From Sedimentisphaerales bacterium (GTDB lineage: Bacteria; Planctomycetota; Phycisphaerae; Sedimentisphaerales; SG8-4), in contig JAFGJR010000147.1 in assembly GCA_016928975.1 (NCBI GenBank), positions 93,413-157,412 on the forward strand: a stretch of DNA of 64,000 nucleotides, given 5' to 3'. Under the pieces are notes generated by a model. That model had not been told where the DNA came from and made no database searches. It saw only the letters and a list, made by a program, of their open reading frames with translations. Position 1 is the stretch's first letter. The number at the start of each line of letters is the position of its first letter. A program made the position numbers and the translations under genes. Below, piece by piece: positions 9,401-18,709 of the stretch.

Positions 9401-12400
9401 GCGAAGAGACTCTCTATGTGGGATACACCGGCAGCGGCACGCTGGATGTCAACGATGGCGGATACCTTGCCAGCGAAACCGCCGGCATCGGCGTGGAGGC
9501 CGGCAGCACGGGTGCCGTTACGGTGACCGGCTACAGTGCCTGGGACTTCGATTTCAGCTCAAGGCCGATTCGCGTCGGCCCCGGGAGTCCATCGACCTGG
9601 GACAACTCCGGCTCCGCGTATGTGGGCGGCAACGGCAATGGTTCCCTGACCGTCGCGAACGGCGGCAGAGTCAACATCGGCGAGAACCTCTATATCGGCG
9701 GGTATGACCCTCGCGACTTCGACATAGTCCCCGGTCTCGTGGGGGACCTGCCGACCGGCACGGGCACGGTGAGAGTGACCGGCGACAGCTCGCTTCTGGA
9801 TGTCACCGGCATGCCAACGATCTACGTCGGCTACTCCGGCGACGGCACACTGGACGTGAATGATGGTGCGCAGGTCAACACGGACACCCTGGTTGTTGGC
9901 GGCGGTCCGGGTGTGACCGGCACAGTGACTGTTCATGATGCCAATTCGACGATATCGGTGACCAACGGCACGGTCGTGGGGGCCTGGGGCATCGGTGATG
10001 TGAACGTCTCTGATAGCGGCACTCTGACGACAGGCGGGTTGTACATCGGCGGTTTCAATCCCGATGGGCCCGGCGTCGATCCGGCACTGCTCGCCGAACT
10101 CGGCGATCCCAATGGGACGGGCACCGTGACCATTACCGGGGCCGGTTCTTCGCTCCAGGTGACCGGGGAGGACACGCTGGTTGTCGGAGCGGGCGGCACG
10201 GGACACTTGATTGTTTCTAACGGCGCCGATGCGAACTCGATGGACACCTTCATCGGCGGCTACCTGACGTTTGACTACAACGACACGACCGAGATGGACG
10301 ATGTACAGTCTCACGCCGGCACTGGCGACGCGCTGGTGACCGGCGCGGGCTCGACCTCGCGAAACGACATCCTGGTCGTGGGCACTGGCGGAAGCGGCAC
10401 TCTGGACGTCACCAGCGGCGGCCAGGTCGGCAACTACCTGGGCATCGTGGGCTTCGGCGCCGATGCGGCTGGCCGGGTCACGGTCAGCGGGCCGAACTCT
10501 GTCTGGGCCAACGCGGCCGGCGACACCAGCGAAGGCGACCCCTATAACGGCACACTGATCGTCGGTGGCTGGGGCAACGGCGACCTCATGGTCTCCAACG
10601 GCGCCCAGGTGAGCGCCGTCACCGCCTACATCGGCGGCTTCGATCTGGCGGAGTTGGGCGACGATGGGACGCCGACCAACTGGGGCCCGGACGTCCCTGC
10701 CGGCGCCGGCACGGTCACAGTGACCGGAACGGGTTCCGCCCTGGCTGCCACAGGCGGCAATTCGCTCTACGTCGGCTACTCCGGTAACGGGACCCTGAAT
10801 GTTCTCAACGGTGGTTGGGTCGAGACCAACGCCGCCATCGTTGGCGCCCTGGCGGACAGCAACGGCCTGGTCGTTGTCGATGGCACTGGTTCGACCTTGT
10901 CGATCGCCGGGGCCGCCGCTGAACCCAATGCAGCCGCGCAAGGACAGGGCGAGGTCATCATCCGCAACGGCGGTCTGGTCCGGGTCAAGGACCCCAATGG
11001 CTTGCTGGTTGTCGGTGGCAGCGTCACAGTCGGGTCGGAGGGGCAGGGCACGATGACCGTGTCGAACAGTGCGGTTGTGAACTCGCAGCGCGGGGTGATC
11101 GGAGGTTACGATCCCGAATACGAGAACCTCGCGGACTACTTCGATCCGAACAACGTCCTGAAGACAGGCACCGGCACGGCGACTGTCACCGGCGCAGGCT
11201 CTACCTGGCAGACGAACAATATAATGGTGGGCTTCTCGGGTGATGGCACGCTCTCCGTCGCCAGTGGCGGTCAAGTGCTTTCCGAATCCGCGTTCATCGG
11301 TGTGGTGCCGGACGTGAATGGTGTCGTCCAGGTCAATGGCGACGGTTCAATTTGGACGAACCAGAACGGCCTCGTCGTGGGCGGCTGGGGCAATGGTGTG
11401 CTGACCATTTTGGATGGCGCTGAGGTCTCTGCCGCTGACATATACATCGGCGGCATGCCTTATAGCGCATTGGGCGAAGGTGAAGGCAGCTACGATCCTG
11501 AGTCTCTCCCCACGGGCGCCGGCACGGTGACCGTCGATGGGCTGGGCTCTGTCTTGCAGGTCACTGTGCCCGACAGTCTCTACGTAGGCTACTACGGCAC
11601 CGGTATCCTGGACGTCAATGATGGTGGGCGCGTCGAAAGCGACACCGCCGGAATCGCTGCCATGCCCGGAAGCACCGGCGCCGTCACGGTCGAGGGCGAA
11701 GCCATTGTTGAAGAGGGCGAATTCGGTGCTCTCCAGATCGACGGCGGCACGTCTTCCATGTGGGACAATAGCGGCTCACTATTTGTCGGGGGGTACGGCG
11801 ACGGCTCCCTGATGATCCGCGACGCTGGCGTCGTGGATGTCATGGGCACCGTTTATGTCGGAGGCTTCGATCCCAGCCAGTTCGGCATCGACACGGAGGC
11901 CGTCGGGTACGAACCCAATGGCACGGGGGCCGTGACGGTGTCCGACTCGATTCTGGGTGTCGGCGGTCCGCTGTACGTCGGCTATGGTGGAGAAGGCACG
12001 CTCACAATCGAGGCCGGCGCCCAGGTGACAACCACCAGTCCGGGCACGGCGTACATCGGCTACGGTGCCGACAGCACGGGCAGTGTCACCGTTACGGGCG
12101 AAGGCTCTCGCTGGACCGAATCCGGACCGATCTATGTGGGACTCTACGGCACAGGCACCTTGCTGATTGCCGACGGCGCAGAGGTAGACTCCTGGAAAGG
12201 CAAGATCGCCCGGCAGGAAGGCAGTGAAGGTACCGCGACGGTCACCGGTGCGGGCTCGCTGTGGGATATCGGCAACGACCTGTATGTCGGCGGCGGTTCC
12301 TCGTCCGCCGGCGGGACGGGAGTGCTGGCGGTGAATGACGGCGGGCTCGTCTGCGTCGGCGGGGAAGTCATCGTCTGGCCGACCGGCACGGTCACCGGCG

Positions 12401-14004
12401 ACGGCACCGTCACCATCTTGCAGCCAACGACGCTTCACAACTACGGCACAATCTCTCCGGGCGACGATGGCATCGGAACCCTGACGGTCAACGGCAACGT
12501 GGTCTTCGAGCCCAACTCGGTCTACTATGTCGAGATTGCAGGCAGCAACAGCGACCGGCTCGAGGTCAACGGCGACGTGACGCTCAATGGCGGCACCGTC
12601 CAGGTCGCCTCCCGAGGGACCGTCATCGGCGAACAGCTCTACGAGATCATCGCCGCCGATGCGGTGACGGGTGAATTCAGTGGTCCGCCCGATACGGCGT
12701 TGCTGAGCTTCGCGGTCGATGCGAATCTGGGATATGACCCGAATTCGGTCTGGCTGCACATCTTCGCGACCAACTTCGACGATTCGAGCGTCGCTCGCAC
12801 GTACAACCAGAGGCAGGTGGCGGGAGCCCTCCAGGAGATCGCCAACCAGGAACAAGACAACCCCATCACCACGGCTCTTCAGCAGGTGCCGGGGCAGAAC
12901 GTGGACGACATTCGCCATGCCTACGACGAGCTGAGCGGTCAGACGCGACCGCCACTGGGCACACTGACGGCCGCCGGCACCTCGAAATTCCTGAGCACAG
13001 TCGCCAGCCGTATGCAGACCCTGCAAACGGGCCTGGTCGGGACGTTCACCGATTCCGGCCTGCTGGCGATGGCCGGCCCGGATACCACGATCGACGGCGG
13101 ACGCACCTATGACACCGATCCGCAGGGACGGACGTTCACTGTCGGAAAAGGCTCCGCCGTTCTGGGTGACGTGCCCTGGGGCCTCTGGGGCCGGGGCTAC
13201 GGCATCTATGGGGACCGCGAAACCAGCTTCGAGGTGCCGGGCTACACCTACAGCGTTGTGGGCGGAACCGCAGGTCTGGATTACCAGTTCACCGACACGC
13301 TCCTCGGTGGTCTCGTGGTTGGCATAGCCGATGGGCACGTGAACTTCGCCGAATCGCAGGACAACACCGAGTTCGACGCCCGGTACGTCGGGTTCTATGG
13401 CAGCGCGATGTGGGACAAGTGGTACCTGGATGGGGCCGGCACAATCGCCCGACTCGAGTATGACACGGAACGATTCGTGAGCCTGTTGGGTGAGCGGCTG
13501 TCCGGCAGCTTCAACGGCTACGAGCTGGCCGCCTATGCCGAAGTTGGGCAGAAGTGGCAGATGACCCCCGATCTCCTCTTGCAGCCCCTGATCTCCGTAC
13601 AATACTCGTGGCTGACGCTCTCGGATTACACGGAGACCGGCGGGACCAGCGCCCTGTCATTCGACGAGCAGACGCATGAGTCGGTGAAGGGCTCGCTCGG
13701 CGCCCGGCTGACAAAGTCGCTGATCGAGACGGCGGGCGATTTCCAGGCCAGGGTCCAGTTACGCGGCCGGTGGGTCCATGAGTTTGGGGATGATCGTGCC
13801 AGCGTGGATACGTCGTTCGCCAGCAATCCGGCGACGGTGTTCAACGTTCGCGACGACAAGACCGATCGTGACAGTGCGGTCCTGGGCATCGGCCTGCACA
13901 GCGATCTGAGCAAGCACACCCGGTTCTACGTGGACTACGATACGCGTCTCAACAGCGATGAGACGATCCACGTCGTCAGCGGCTCGCTCCAGTATCGCTG
14001 GTAA
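6472..14004 (+). CDS. giant type Va autotransporter (about 2,510 aa)
   Basis: The start is placed at ATG 6472, eight bases after AGGAG (6459-6463); the ATG at 6466 is too close to that site. Residues 1 to about 27 form a signal peptide (MSTLQGSVRNVLGFMVIVAV, then MLAAGSASG). The passenger is built of about 30 repeats of the T5SS/PEP-CTERM-associated type (VGYSGTGTLDVNDGG followed by an IGG and GTGTVTVTGAGS). After a spacer (STVASRMQTLQTGLVG) comes a C-terminal beta-barrel of about 280 residues with alternating aromatic strands, e.g. PWGLWGRGYGIYGDRET and YVGFYGSAMWDKWYLDGAG. The protein ends in an aromatic (SGSLQYRW), as barrels folded by the BAM complex do. It would display the passenger on the cell surface, perhaps for adhesion. 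No protease or lipase motif was seen in the passenger. Confidence 0.9.
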   Translation: MSTLQGSVRNVLGFMVIVAVVMLAAGSASGYITVSGSTTPVYGAMGPDPWLLTSDLTVGSAAGTTTMTVGAGSNVFVIDAMSFIGSPDLTGIVATLNVQDDNSGFLTAGLRVGPYAEGYLNVTNGGVMVSGESLVGGNLERNELDQVTGWTSGEGTASVSGASSRWDSSWLFVGVSGHGALDVNEGGTVNVTGLEDSSLLVGAAADGTGEVSVAGGSTLSVDKDLTLGVWGEGTLSVNGASQVSSLNGRLGAEDTSDWDDEPYLESLGHATGTGTATISGGSQWNIGDTLIVGGWGTGDLLIDGNAEVTVGKKAYIGGMPITLGPEETFSRDMLPSGTGTATVTGGGTLTVVGGDTLFVGYSGTGTLDVNNGGDVVSPSVILGGAPDSSGTVTVSGSGSTLTSTYEINVGAWGAGELTVSDGGSVSTEELLIGGLDASDVNDLPEEVLEDFGEATGPGIVTVTGPLSSLDAAERIYVGNYGQGTLDVNDGGSVTAGEMAVGVAPGSHGIVNIYDPGSHVEIDEDAGVEEPGYYPGVMIVGGYGLGEVTVSGEGQLTVDDVLYVGGYAPEELDFNSAEVGYDPNGTGTVTITGAGSTLTGDVLSIGYSGQGTLQILNDANVTSGAALVGVTADGRGDVLVDNADNSWVNTGSVAVGVYGVGTLTVQNGGHVDINDILFIGGYEPNAIEGDTFGYAYDPNGTGTVTVTGSGSRVQAYGVGVGVAGDGTLEIFNGGRVEGQVVGVGIESGGTGSVVVDGTGSTLQLSGGDPLPDELTTDGEGSVVISNGGTVNLGGLNAVLAVGGDTIVGSEGQGTMIVTAGDVVTEGLYIGGSYAGDIVALNGGAAPTGAVTITGSNSSLEVTGDFPMIVGYSGTGVLDVNAGGEVTTGSMVIGGGPDVTGTVTVNAGTVSADHEIIAGAWGYGEMFILNGGAVTTGSLSIGGFDDSNAPSDLLEQFGDPNGSGAVAIVGTGSSVQVVGEETLYVGYTGSGTLDVNDGGYLASETAGIGVEAGSTGAVTVTGYSAWDFDFSSRPIRVGPGSPSTWDNSGSAYVGGNGNGSLTVANGGRVNIGENLYIGGYDPRDFDIVPGLVGDLPTGTGTVRVTGDSSLLDVTGMPTIYVGYSGDGTLDVNDGAQVNTDTLVVGGGPGVTGTVTVHDANSTISVTNGTVVGAWGIGDVNVSDSGTLTTGGLYIGGFNPDGPGVDPALLAELGDPNGTGTVTITGAGSSLQVTGEDTLVVGAGGTGHLIVSNGADANSMDTFIGGYLTFDYNDTTEMDDVQSHAGTGDALVTGAGSTSRNDILVVGTGGSGTLDVTSGGQVGNYLGIVGFGADAAGRVTVSGPNSVWANAAGDTSEGDPYNGTLIVGGWGNGDLMVSNGAQVSAVTAYIGGFDLAELGDDGTPTNWGPDVPAGAGTVTVTGTGSALAATGGNSLYVGYSGNGTLNVLNGGWVETNAAIVGALADSNGLVVVDGTGSTLSIAGAAAEPNAAAQGQGEVIIRNGGLVRVKDPNGLLVVGGSVTVGSEGQGTMTVSNSAVVNSQRGVIGGYDPEYENLADYFDPNNVLKTGTGTATVTGAGSTWQTNNIMVGFSGDGTLSVASGGQVLSESAFIGVVPDVNGVVQVNGDGSIWTNQNGLVVGGWGNGVLTILDGAEVSAADIYIGGMPYSALGEGEGSYDPESLPTGAGTVTVDGLGSVLQVTVPDSLYVGYYGTGILDVNDGGRVESDTAGIAAMPGSTGAVTVEGEAIVEEGEFGALQIDGGTSSMWDNSGSLFVGGYGDGSLMIRDAGVVDVMGTVYVGGFDPSQFGIDTEAVGYEPNGTGAVTVSDSILGVGGPLYVGYGGEGTLTIEAGAQVTTTSPGTAYIGYGADSTGSVTVTGEGSRWTESGPIYVGLYGTGTLLIADGAEVDSWKGKIARQEGSEGTATVTGAGSLWDIGNDLYVGGGSSSAGGTGVLAVNDGGLVCVGGEVIVWPTGTVTGDGTVTILQPTTLHNYGTISPGDDGIGTLTVNGNVVFEPNSVYYVEIAGSNSDRLEVNGDVTLNGGTVQVASRGTVIGEQLYEIIAADAVTGEFSGPPDTALLSFAVDANLGYDPNSVWLHIFATNFDDSSVARTYNQRQVAGALQEIANQEQDNPITTALQQVPGQNVDDIRHAYDELSGQTRPPLGTLTAAGTSKFLSTVASRMQTLQTGLVGTFTDSGLLAMAGPDTTIDGGRTYDTDPQGRTFTVGKGSAVLGDVPWGLWGRGYGIYGDRETSFEVPGYTYSVVGGTAGLDYQFTDTLLGGLVVGIADGHVNFAESQDNTEFDARYVGFYGSAMWDKWYLDGAGTIARLEYDTERFVSLLGERLSGSFNGYELAAYAEVGQKWQMTPDLLLQPLISVQYSWLTLSDYTETGGTSALSFDEQTHESVKGSLGARLTKSLIETAGDFQARVQLRGRWVHEFGDDRASVDTSFASNPATVFNVRDDKTDRDSAVLGIGLHSDLSKHTRFYVDYDTRLNSDETIHVVSGSLQYRW
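6799..12390 (+). repeat. about 30 tandem protein-level repeats in the autotransporter passenger
   Basis: By eye I count 30 units of pattern hxVGxxGxGxLxVxxGGxVxxxxxxIG, each followed by a variable linker containing GTGTVTVTGxGSxL. Unit spacing alternates, because Y-S-G units and W-G units tend to pair. The DNA copies have diverged, so this is an old array, not a slippage tract. Blocks of units are themselves duplicated: units near 8,700-9,750 match units near 10,780-11,920 in order, an offset of roughly 2.15 kb. Confidence 0.85.
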
Positions 14005-14042
14005 CAGAACATCCACGCCATTCGGATTTCCACAGCACACCT

Positions 14043-14070
14043 CCGGGGCCGGTCAGAAGCCGGCCCCCGG
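14043..14070. terminator. hairpin between convergent genes
   Basis: GGGGCCGG (14045-14052), a seven-base loop and CCGGCCCC (14060-14067) form a perfect eight-pair stem. It lies between the stop of the autotransporter (14004) and the stop of the convergent minus-strand gene (14092). No long U-run follows on either strand, so it is a weak intrinsic or Rho-assisted terminator, possibly serving both directions. Confidence 0.55.
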
Positions 14071-14091
14071 TCATTTCATGTTGCTGCCTTC

Positions 14092-17000
14092 TCAGCGTAC
14101 ATAGAACTTGATCTCGGCAATTTTCTGGTCCCCCGGGGGCAACGAACTGATGTCAACGTTCAAGCCCGAAAGAGTGAAGGAGACCATGTTCTCGCCGGGA
14201 GAGAGTGTGCCACTTGGCGGGGTCGCAGTCCAGGTGCCGCCGACTGCCGTGATGCCGGCAACTTCCAGCTTATATTCCGTCTGGCCCTGCGGGACGAATG
14301 GGAAACTCATAGTGTAGGTGACCGTAACAGGGGAACCGGGCGGGGGGCTCGGAATGGTCATGTGAACCGGAAAGGTTGTGATCAACACCCAAGTCGGCCC
14401 GGTGTCCGGTCCCTTCGAGACGGTCAGGTTCACGGCGGAGCCGACGGCGACGGTAGCACCGCCGAGCGGGTTCTGGCTGATCACTCGTCCGGCGGCCACC
14501 GCGCTGCTGTACGCCTGGCTGATTGTGCCTACGACCAGTCCGGCACTCGTGATCGCCGACTGCGCCCAACTCTGTGTCTGACTGACCACGTTGGGAACGA
14601 CAACAGACGCTGGTGGAAGCCCACTCTGCCCCGAGTATGTCGCGACGAGGGTCAGGCCGGCGTAGGCATGGTAGCCGCGAAGCATCACATACCAGGTGCC
14701 TGGAGCGGGATTGTTGATCTCCACCGTCTCCTCGCTTCCAGCCCGGTAGGGGCGATAGTCGTAGTCCGTCGTTGTCGGTTTGGCGCCCTTCTTCACGTAG
14801 AGATCGGCGTCTCCCGTGCCTCCAGAAATCTCAATCTTCAGGGACCCCTGCGCGGCGGGCACTTCGATCTTGTAGAAACTCTCACTCCCGGCCGCGCCCG
14901 CGAGGTTGGACAGGGGCACGCCGCTCTGTAGAGTCGTTGTCGTGTCGGACCCGGTGGAATATGTCGCCACCAGCGTCAGGCCCGAGTATGCTTCGGGCCC
15001 GCGAATCATGACGTACCAGGTCTCTGCGCTGGGATTGGCAATCTCCACCTTCTCGGCGTTCCCGGCCACGTGGGGGCAATAGTCATAGCTCGACGTTGTG
15101 GGTTTGGCGCCTTTCTTCACGTAGAGGTCAGCGTCTCCCGTGCCTCCGTAGATCTCGATCTTGAGGAGCGTTTGTCCGGCGGGGACTTCGATCTTGTAGA
15201 ACTTCTCATTGCTGGCAGCGCCCGCGAGGTTGACCACAGGCACGCCGCTCGTCAGGGGTATGATAGGCGGAACCACGCCCTGCGACGAATATGTCGCCAC
15301 CAGTGTCAGGGCGGAGAATGTGCGGACACCCTGGACCATGATGAACCACATGCCCGCGGTGGGGTTGGGAATCGTGACGGTTTCCTCGTTGCCCGGCACG
15401 TAGGGTCGGTGGTCATAGTCCGACTCGGTGGGCACGGCGCCGTATTTCACGTAGAGATCGGCGTCGCCCGTCCCACCCGAGATTTGGACCACCAGTTGCG
15501 TCGCGTTGGCCGGGACGTCGATCTGGAAGAATTGCTCGCTGCCGGGCGCGCCGGACACGGGCGTCGTGGGCACTGAGCTTTCGAGCGTCACGATGGTCAC
15601 GCCCGGCCCGGCGGGCGACTTGCTCGCCTCGCCGGTCCCGCCGTAGGCGCCCAGGTTGATCCGTCCGCCGTTGGGGTTTGGCTCGAATCGCCAGTCGTCT
15701 TCGGGGTCGCCCCCATCGACGCACGTGCTCGTGCAGGCGTCGTCGGTCCACGCTCCCGCGTGGTACCGTCCGAACTCCGACAGCAGGTGATAGTCGCCGT
15801 GTGTCCAGACGGCGCCGCCTGTGTCCGGTTCCACGGGGACAGTCGCGTCCTGCGAATCCACCCAGCGTCCCGGCTCGGCGAAGTTGGGGTCGGCATTCAT
15901 GTTGGTGCCCGCCGATGCGCCGCCCTGGATGTTGCAGTACTGAAGGGCAGGAGCAGTGCCGGAGAGGACGTGGATCTGGTCCGGCGTATTGCCCCAGACG
16001 ATGCAGTTGGTAAGCGTCAGGGTGCTCTGCTCGCTGGAGATGGCGCCGCCCAAGTCGTCGCTGTAGTTGTCCACAATCGTGCAGTTCTGGAAGATGGCGC
16101 TACTGCGGTAGGCATCCACGGCCCCTCCGCCGTAGCGAGTGGTCCGGTTGCCGGCGATGACGCAGTTGGCGATGGTCGGGCTGCTTCGGTCGCAGAGAAT
16201 GGCACCCCCGGAGCGGGCAGCGCCGCCGAGGATGGTGAAGCCGCGCAGGGTGCAGGTTGGCCCTTCCCCACTGTCGAAGACGACCACCGGTCCCATGCCG
16301 TCGCCGTCCAGGATGGTGTTGTCGATGGCGCCGAGGGCCTCTGGACTGCCTGGATTAGCGCCGGCTAAGCTGGTTGAGGGTGATGGCCTTGCCTGACAGA
16401 TCGATGGAGCCGGTATAGACGCCCGGCAGGACGATTACCGTCTGGCCGTTCGAGGCGGCGTCGATGGCCTGCTGGATGGAGTCGTATGGATGCTGTTCGC
16501 TGCCGTCTTCCGCCGGGTCGCTCACGCTCGGATTGTCCGGCCCGGGGTCGCCTGGCGCATCGTCATCGACGTAGAGGACCCCGCCGCCGGCGCCGGGCTG
16601 GATGGTGAGCGTGACGGTCCGCGTGGTGGTCCCGGCCCCATTGGTCTTGTTCGTGAAGGTGATGGTGTCGCTGTACGTGCCCTGGGCAAGGCTGTTGGCG
16701 GCGGCGTTGATCGCCACCGCGACCGAAACGCTGGCCCCGGTGGCCAGGGTCCCGTTGGCCGGGTTGACCGTCACCCAGTCCTGGGTCGTGGTCGCCTGCC
16801 AGTCCAGCGAGGCGGTTCCGGTGTTTGTGAGGGTGTACGGCGTCTGGGAAGGCGTGAACGGCCCACCCGGCGGGCCGGAATACGCAGCGGCGTCCGGCGG
16901 GGTGACGGTCAGGGACCCACCGGCGACCGGGCCGGTGCTGCCCTGGACCGTCAGGCGATAGCCTTCCTTGTAGGCGGTGTTGTTGCTCTCATCAGTCTCC

Positions 17001-17782
17001 TGCACCTGGTTGTCCGCGTCGATGATCCAGCCGATGTAGTAGGTCCCGTTGGGCACCGTGGCCGGAAAGGCCACGCTCCAGGGAAGACCCGATGCACCGC
17101 CCGCCTCGATGGAGCTGTAGTCCTGTCGGCCGAGGAGACAGTCGCTCGTCGTGATGCTCGTATCCGCCGAGGCATAGTAATCGACGTGAAACGCCCTGCA
17201 ACGGTACCCGCCGCGATTGAGTATCTGCGTCTCGATCTCGAACGGCTGGCCCGGCGCGATCGTTGTCGGTGCAAAGCGCCGCGTTGCCTCGCCCCCGTCC
17301 ACAAGGTCGGGCCAAATCGTTGGCCGCTCATCATATAAGAGGGCTATGCCTGGATTGTTGCTTATTATGAGCGGTATGTAGTACACGTATGCCGCCTCGT
17401 CCAGTGGATTCAACAGGATGTCCAGAACATGAAGGTTCTTCAGTCCACTCAGTGCGCTGACGTCGGTGATGCGGTTAGCTTCAAGGACCAGAGTGTGGAG
17501 CTCAGTTAGTCCCGCCAGGGGGCTGATGTCGCTGATCGTGCCCAGCACGGCATATAGGATTTCGAGGTTCGTGGCGTACTGGAGGCCCGTCAGACTGCCG
17601 ATGCCCCCCACTTCAAGCTTCGTTAGCGACAGCATTTGGGTGGGCGTCGGGTTTGTGACGCCCAGCCTTACCTCGACAGCGTGCTTCAGATCGGGATCTG
17701 TGAAATAGACCGGGTCTTCAGCCCGCAAGGGTTGGGTGGCGGTGGCCAGCAGGACCGCCACGAGCATCATCGTCCGCTTCAT
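14092..17782 (-). pseudogene. secreted multidomain LRR/CARDB/beta-helix/PPC/PASTA protein, split by a +1 frameshift
   Basis: The start is ATG 17782, with GAGGAG seven bases upstream and a signal peptide (MKRTMMLVAVLLATATQPLRA). Domain order: internalin-like leucine-rich repeats (LTKLEVGGIGSLTGLQYATN, LHTLVLEANRITDVSALSGL); a CARDB domain (PFEIETQILNRGGYRCRAF); a BACON-like domain (WQATTTQDWVTVNPANGTLA); a right-handed beta-helix (YDSIQQAIDAASNGQTVIVL); three PPC domains (GGTGDADLYVKYGAVP, GGTGDADLYVKKGAKP twice); a PASTA-like unit (VVVPNVVSQTQSWAQSAI); and a beta-sandwich tail. Near 16372 one extra base breaks the frame. The first part stops at 16355 after GKAITLNQLSRR, while the other frame continues SLAGANPGSPEALGAIDNT without a gap. 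Removing one C:G pair restores about 1,230 codons. This is either a genuine frameshift or a sequencing error. Confidence 0.85.
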
Positions 17783-17904
17783 GGTTTTCTCCTCTTCCGT
17801 TTCCTTATATGTTCTGAGGGTTCGTGGGCCGGGGCCTGCCCGAAGATGGTCGGACCCGCGTGCATCGAAGCCGATAGGCCTGCGCGATGCGCCCCACGAT
17901 TGCA

Positions 17905-17933
17905 ATTGTAATAGGTGGTCGCCCGGAAGTCAA
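17905..17933 (-). promoter_or_regulatory. sigma70-type promoter for the LRR/beta-helix gene
   Basis: Reading the minus strand: TTGACT (17933-17928), a 17-base spacer and TACAAT (17910-17905), five of six matches in each box. The expected start near 17898 leaves a leader of about 115 bases before ATG 17782. The -35 box overlaps the stop codon of the upstream HAD gene, so the two genes are probably separately transcribed. Confidence 0.6.
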
Positions 17934-18625
17934 GATTGGCGGTCGGACAGGATGTCCATGAGCCGGTCGATCCTGTCGGTCCGGACTCTTGGGGCGGCAC
18001 TGGGGAGCGGTACGTCTGAAACCTGCCTGTGCAGGCCGCGATGGCGCAGGAGTTGGATGGTCAGCATGCCGAGCTGATTGGGGGCGATGAAGTCTTTTGC
18101 CTCGTTGTCGGCGACATAGGCCATCTGCCCCGGCGAGGCGTGGAGGATTTCGATCAATCTCTCAAAGCCGCGAGGGGACGGCTTCCAGAACTGGCGGCCC
18201 AGCTCCTCCGTGTACACGATGGCCGCGAAGTAGGGTTCGATGCCCAGCGCCTGGACCTTGAGTCGTTGCGTGGGCAGGTAGCCGTCGGTCAGGAGTGCGA
18301 GCGTGTATCTGCCTTTCAGCGCATCGAGCATGGCCAGGCTGTCGGCGGGCAGCGTGAGCGTGGGCGTGTGCGTGCGGTAAACCTCGACCAGTCTGCCAAT
18401 GACGTTCCGATCATGGGGGACGCCAAGCCGGTCCAGGGCAATGTTGAAGGTCGTGGTATGGTTGCCGGCGATGAAGCAGTCCCAGAGCGTTGCGAAGACA
18501 TGCTCCGGCGAGTGCCTGTCCGATAACGTGGCGATGAGCTGAGCCGCCGCCCGGAATCCGCTACGGCAGAAGTCGATCTCGTCATACAGTGTGTCGTCGA
18601 GATCGAAAACCACGGTGGTTATCAT
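17930..18625 (-). CDS. HAD-superfamily hydrolase (probable phosphatase)
   Basis: This 231-residue protein has the HAD motifs in order. Motif I is VVFDLDDTLYDE (Asp nucleophile and acid/base Asp), motif II is LALLTDGY (Thr), and the lysine/aspartate region is QFWKPSPRGFERLIE followed by AYVADNEAKDFIAPNQLGM. The cap insert is alpha-helical (C1 type), as in small-molecule phosphatases of the PGMB or YjjG kind. Substrate unknown. It is divergent from the UbiA-type gene, and its start codon lies inside an AT-rich inverted repeat shared by the two promoters. Confidence 0.85.
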   Translation of the reverse strand: MITTVVFDLDDTLYDEIDFCRSGFRAAAQLIATLSDRHSPEHVFATLWDCFIAGNHTTTFNIALDRLGVPHDRNVIGRLVEVYRTHTPTLTLPADSLAMLDALKGRYTLALLTDGYLPTQRLKVQALGIEPYFAAIVYTEELGRQFWKPSPRGFERLIEILHASPGQMAYVADNEAKDFIAPNQLGMLTIQLLRHRGLHRQVSDVPLPSAAPRVRTDRIDRLMDILSDRQS

Positions 18626-18683
18626 TTACGATTCACCAGTTGCGATTTATGATTGTCCTTTGGTCGTGCTCCCAATCGTAAAT
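18624..18683. repeat. inverted repeat with AT-rich motif between divergent genes
   Basis: ATTTACGATT (18624-18633) and its exact reverse complement AATCGTAAAT (18674-18683) flank a third related copy, TGCGATTTATG (18641-18651). The first copy overlaps the HAD start codon. The 11-base TGCGATTTATG recurs on the minus strand at 58557-58567, at the start of the lpxK reading frame. The motif family is far more AT-rich than its surroundings. Confidence 0.55.
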
Positions 18684-18709
18684 CAGAAGTCGTGAGTGGT
18701 AAACTGAAA

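Noticed and set aside
6799..12390. Periodic repeats considered as a possible CRISPR or satellite array
   Set aside because: Repeats are conserved at protein level in one continuous frame, differ in DNA sequence and vary in spacing.
7870..13602. Three long minus-strand open frames (507, 571 and 607 codons) opposite the autotransporter passenger
   Set aside because: They mirror the GC-rich, Gly/Thr/Val-repetitive codons of the passenger, have no ribosome-binding sites and give low-complexity Asp/His/Arg-rich sequence. They are compositional shadows.
14004..14092. Second ORF or small RNA between the convergent genes at 14 kb
   Set aside because: Only a short hairpin is present; no promoter or frame.
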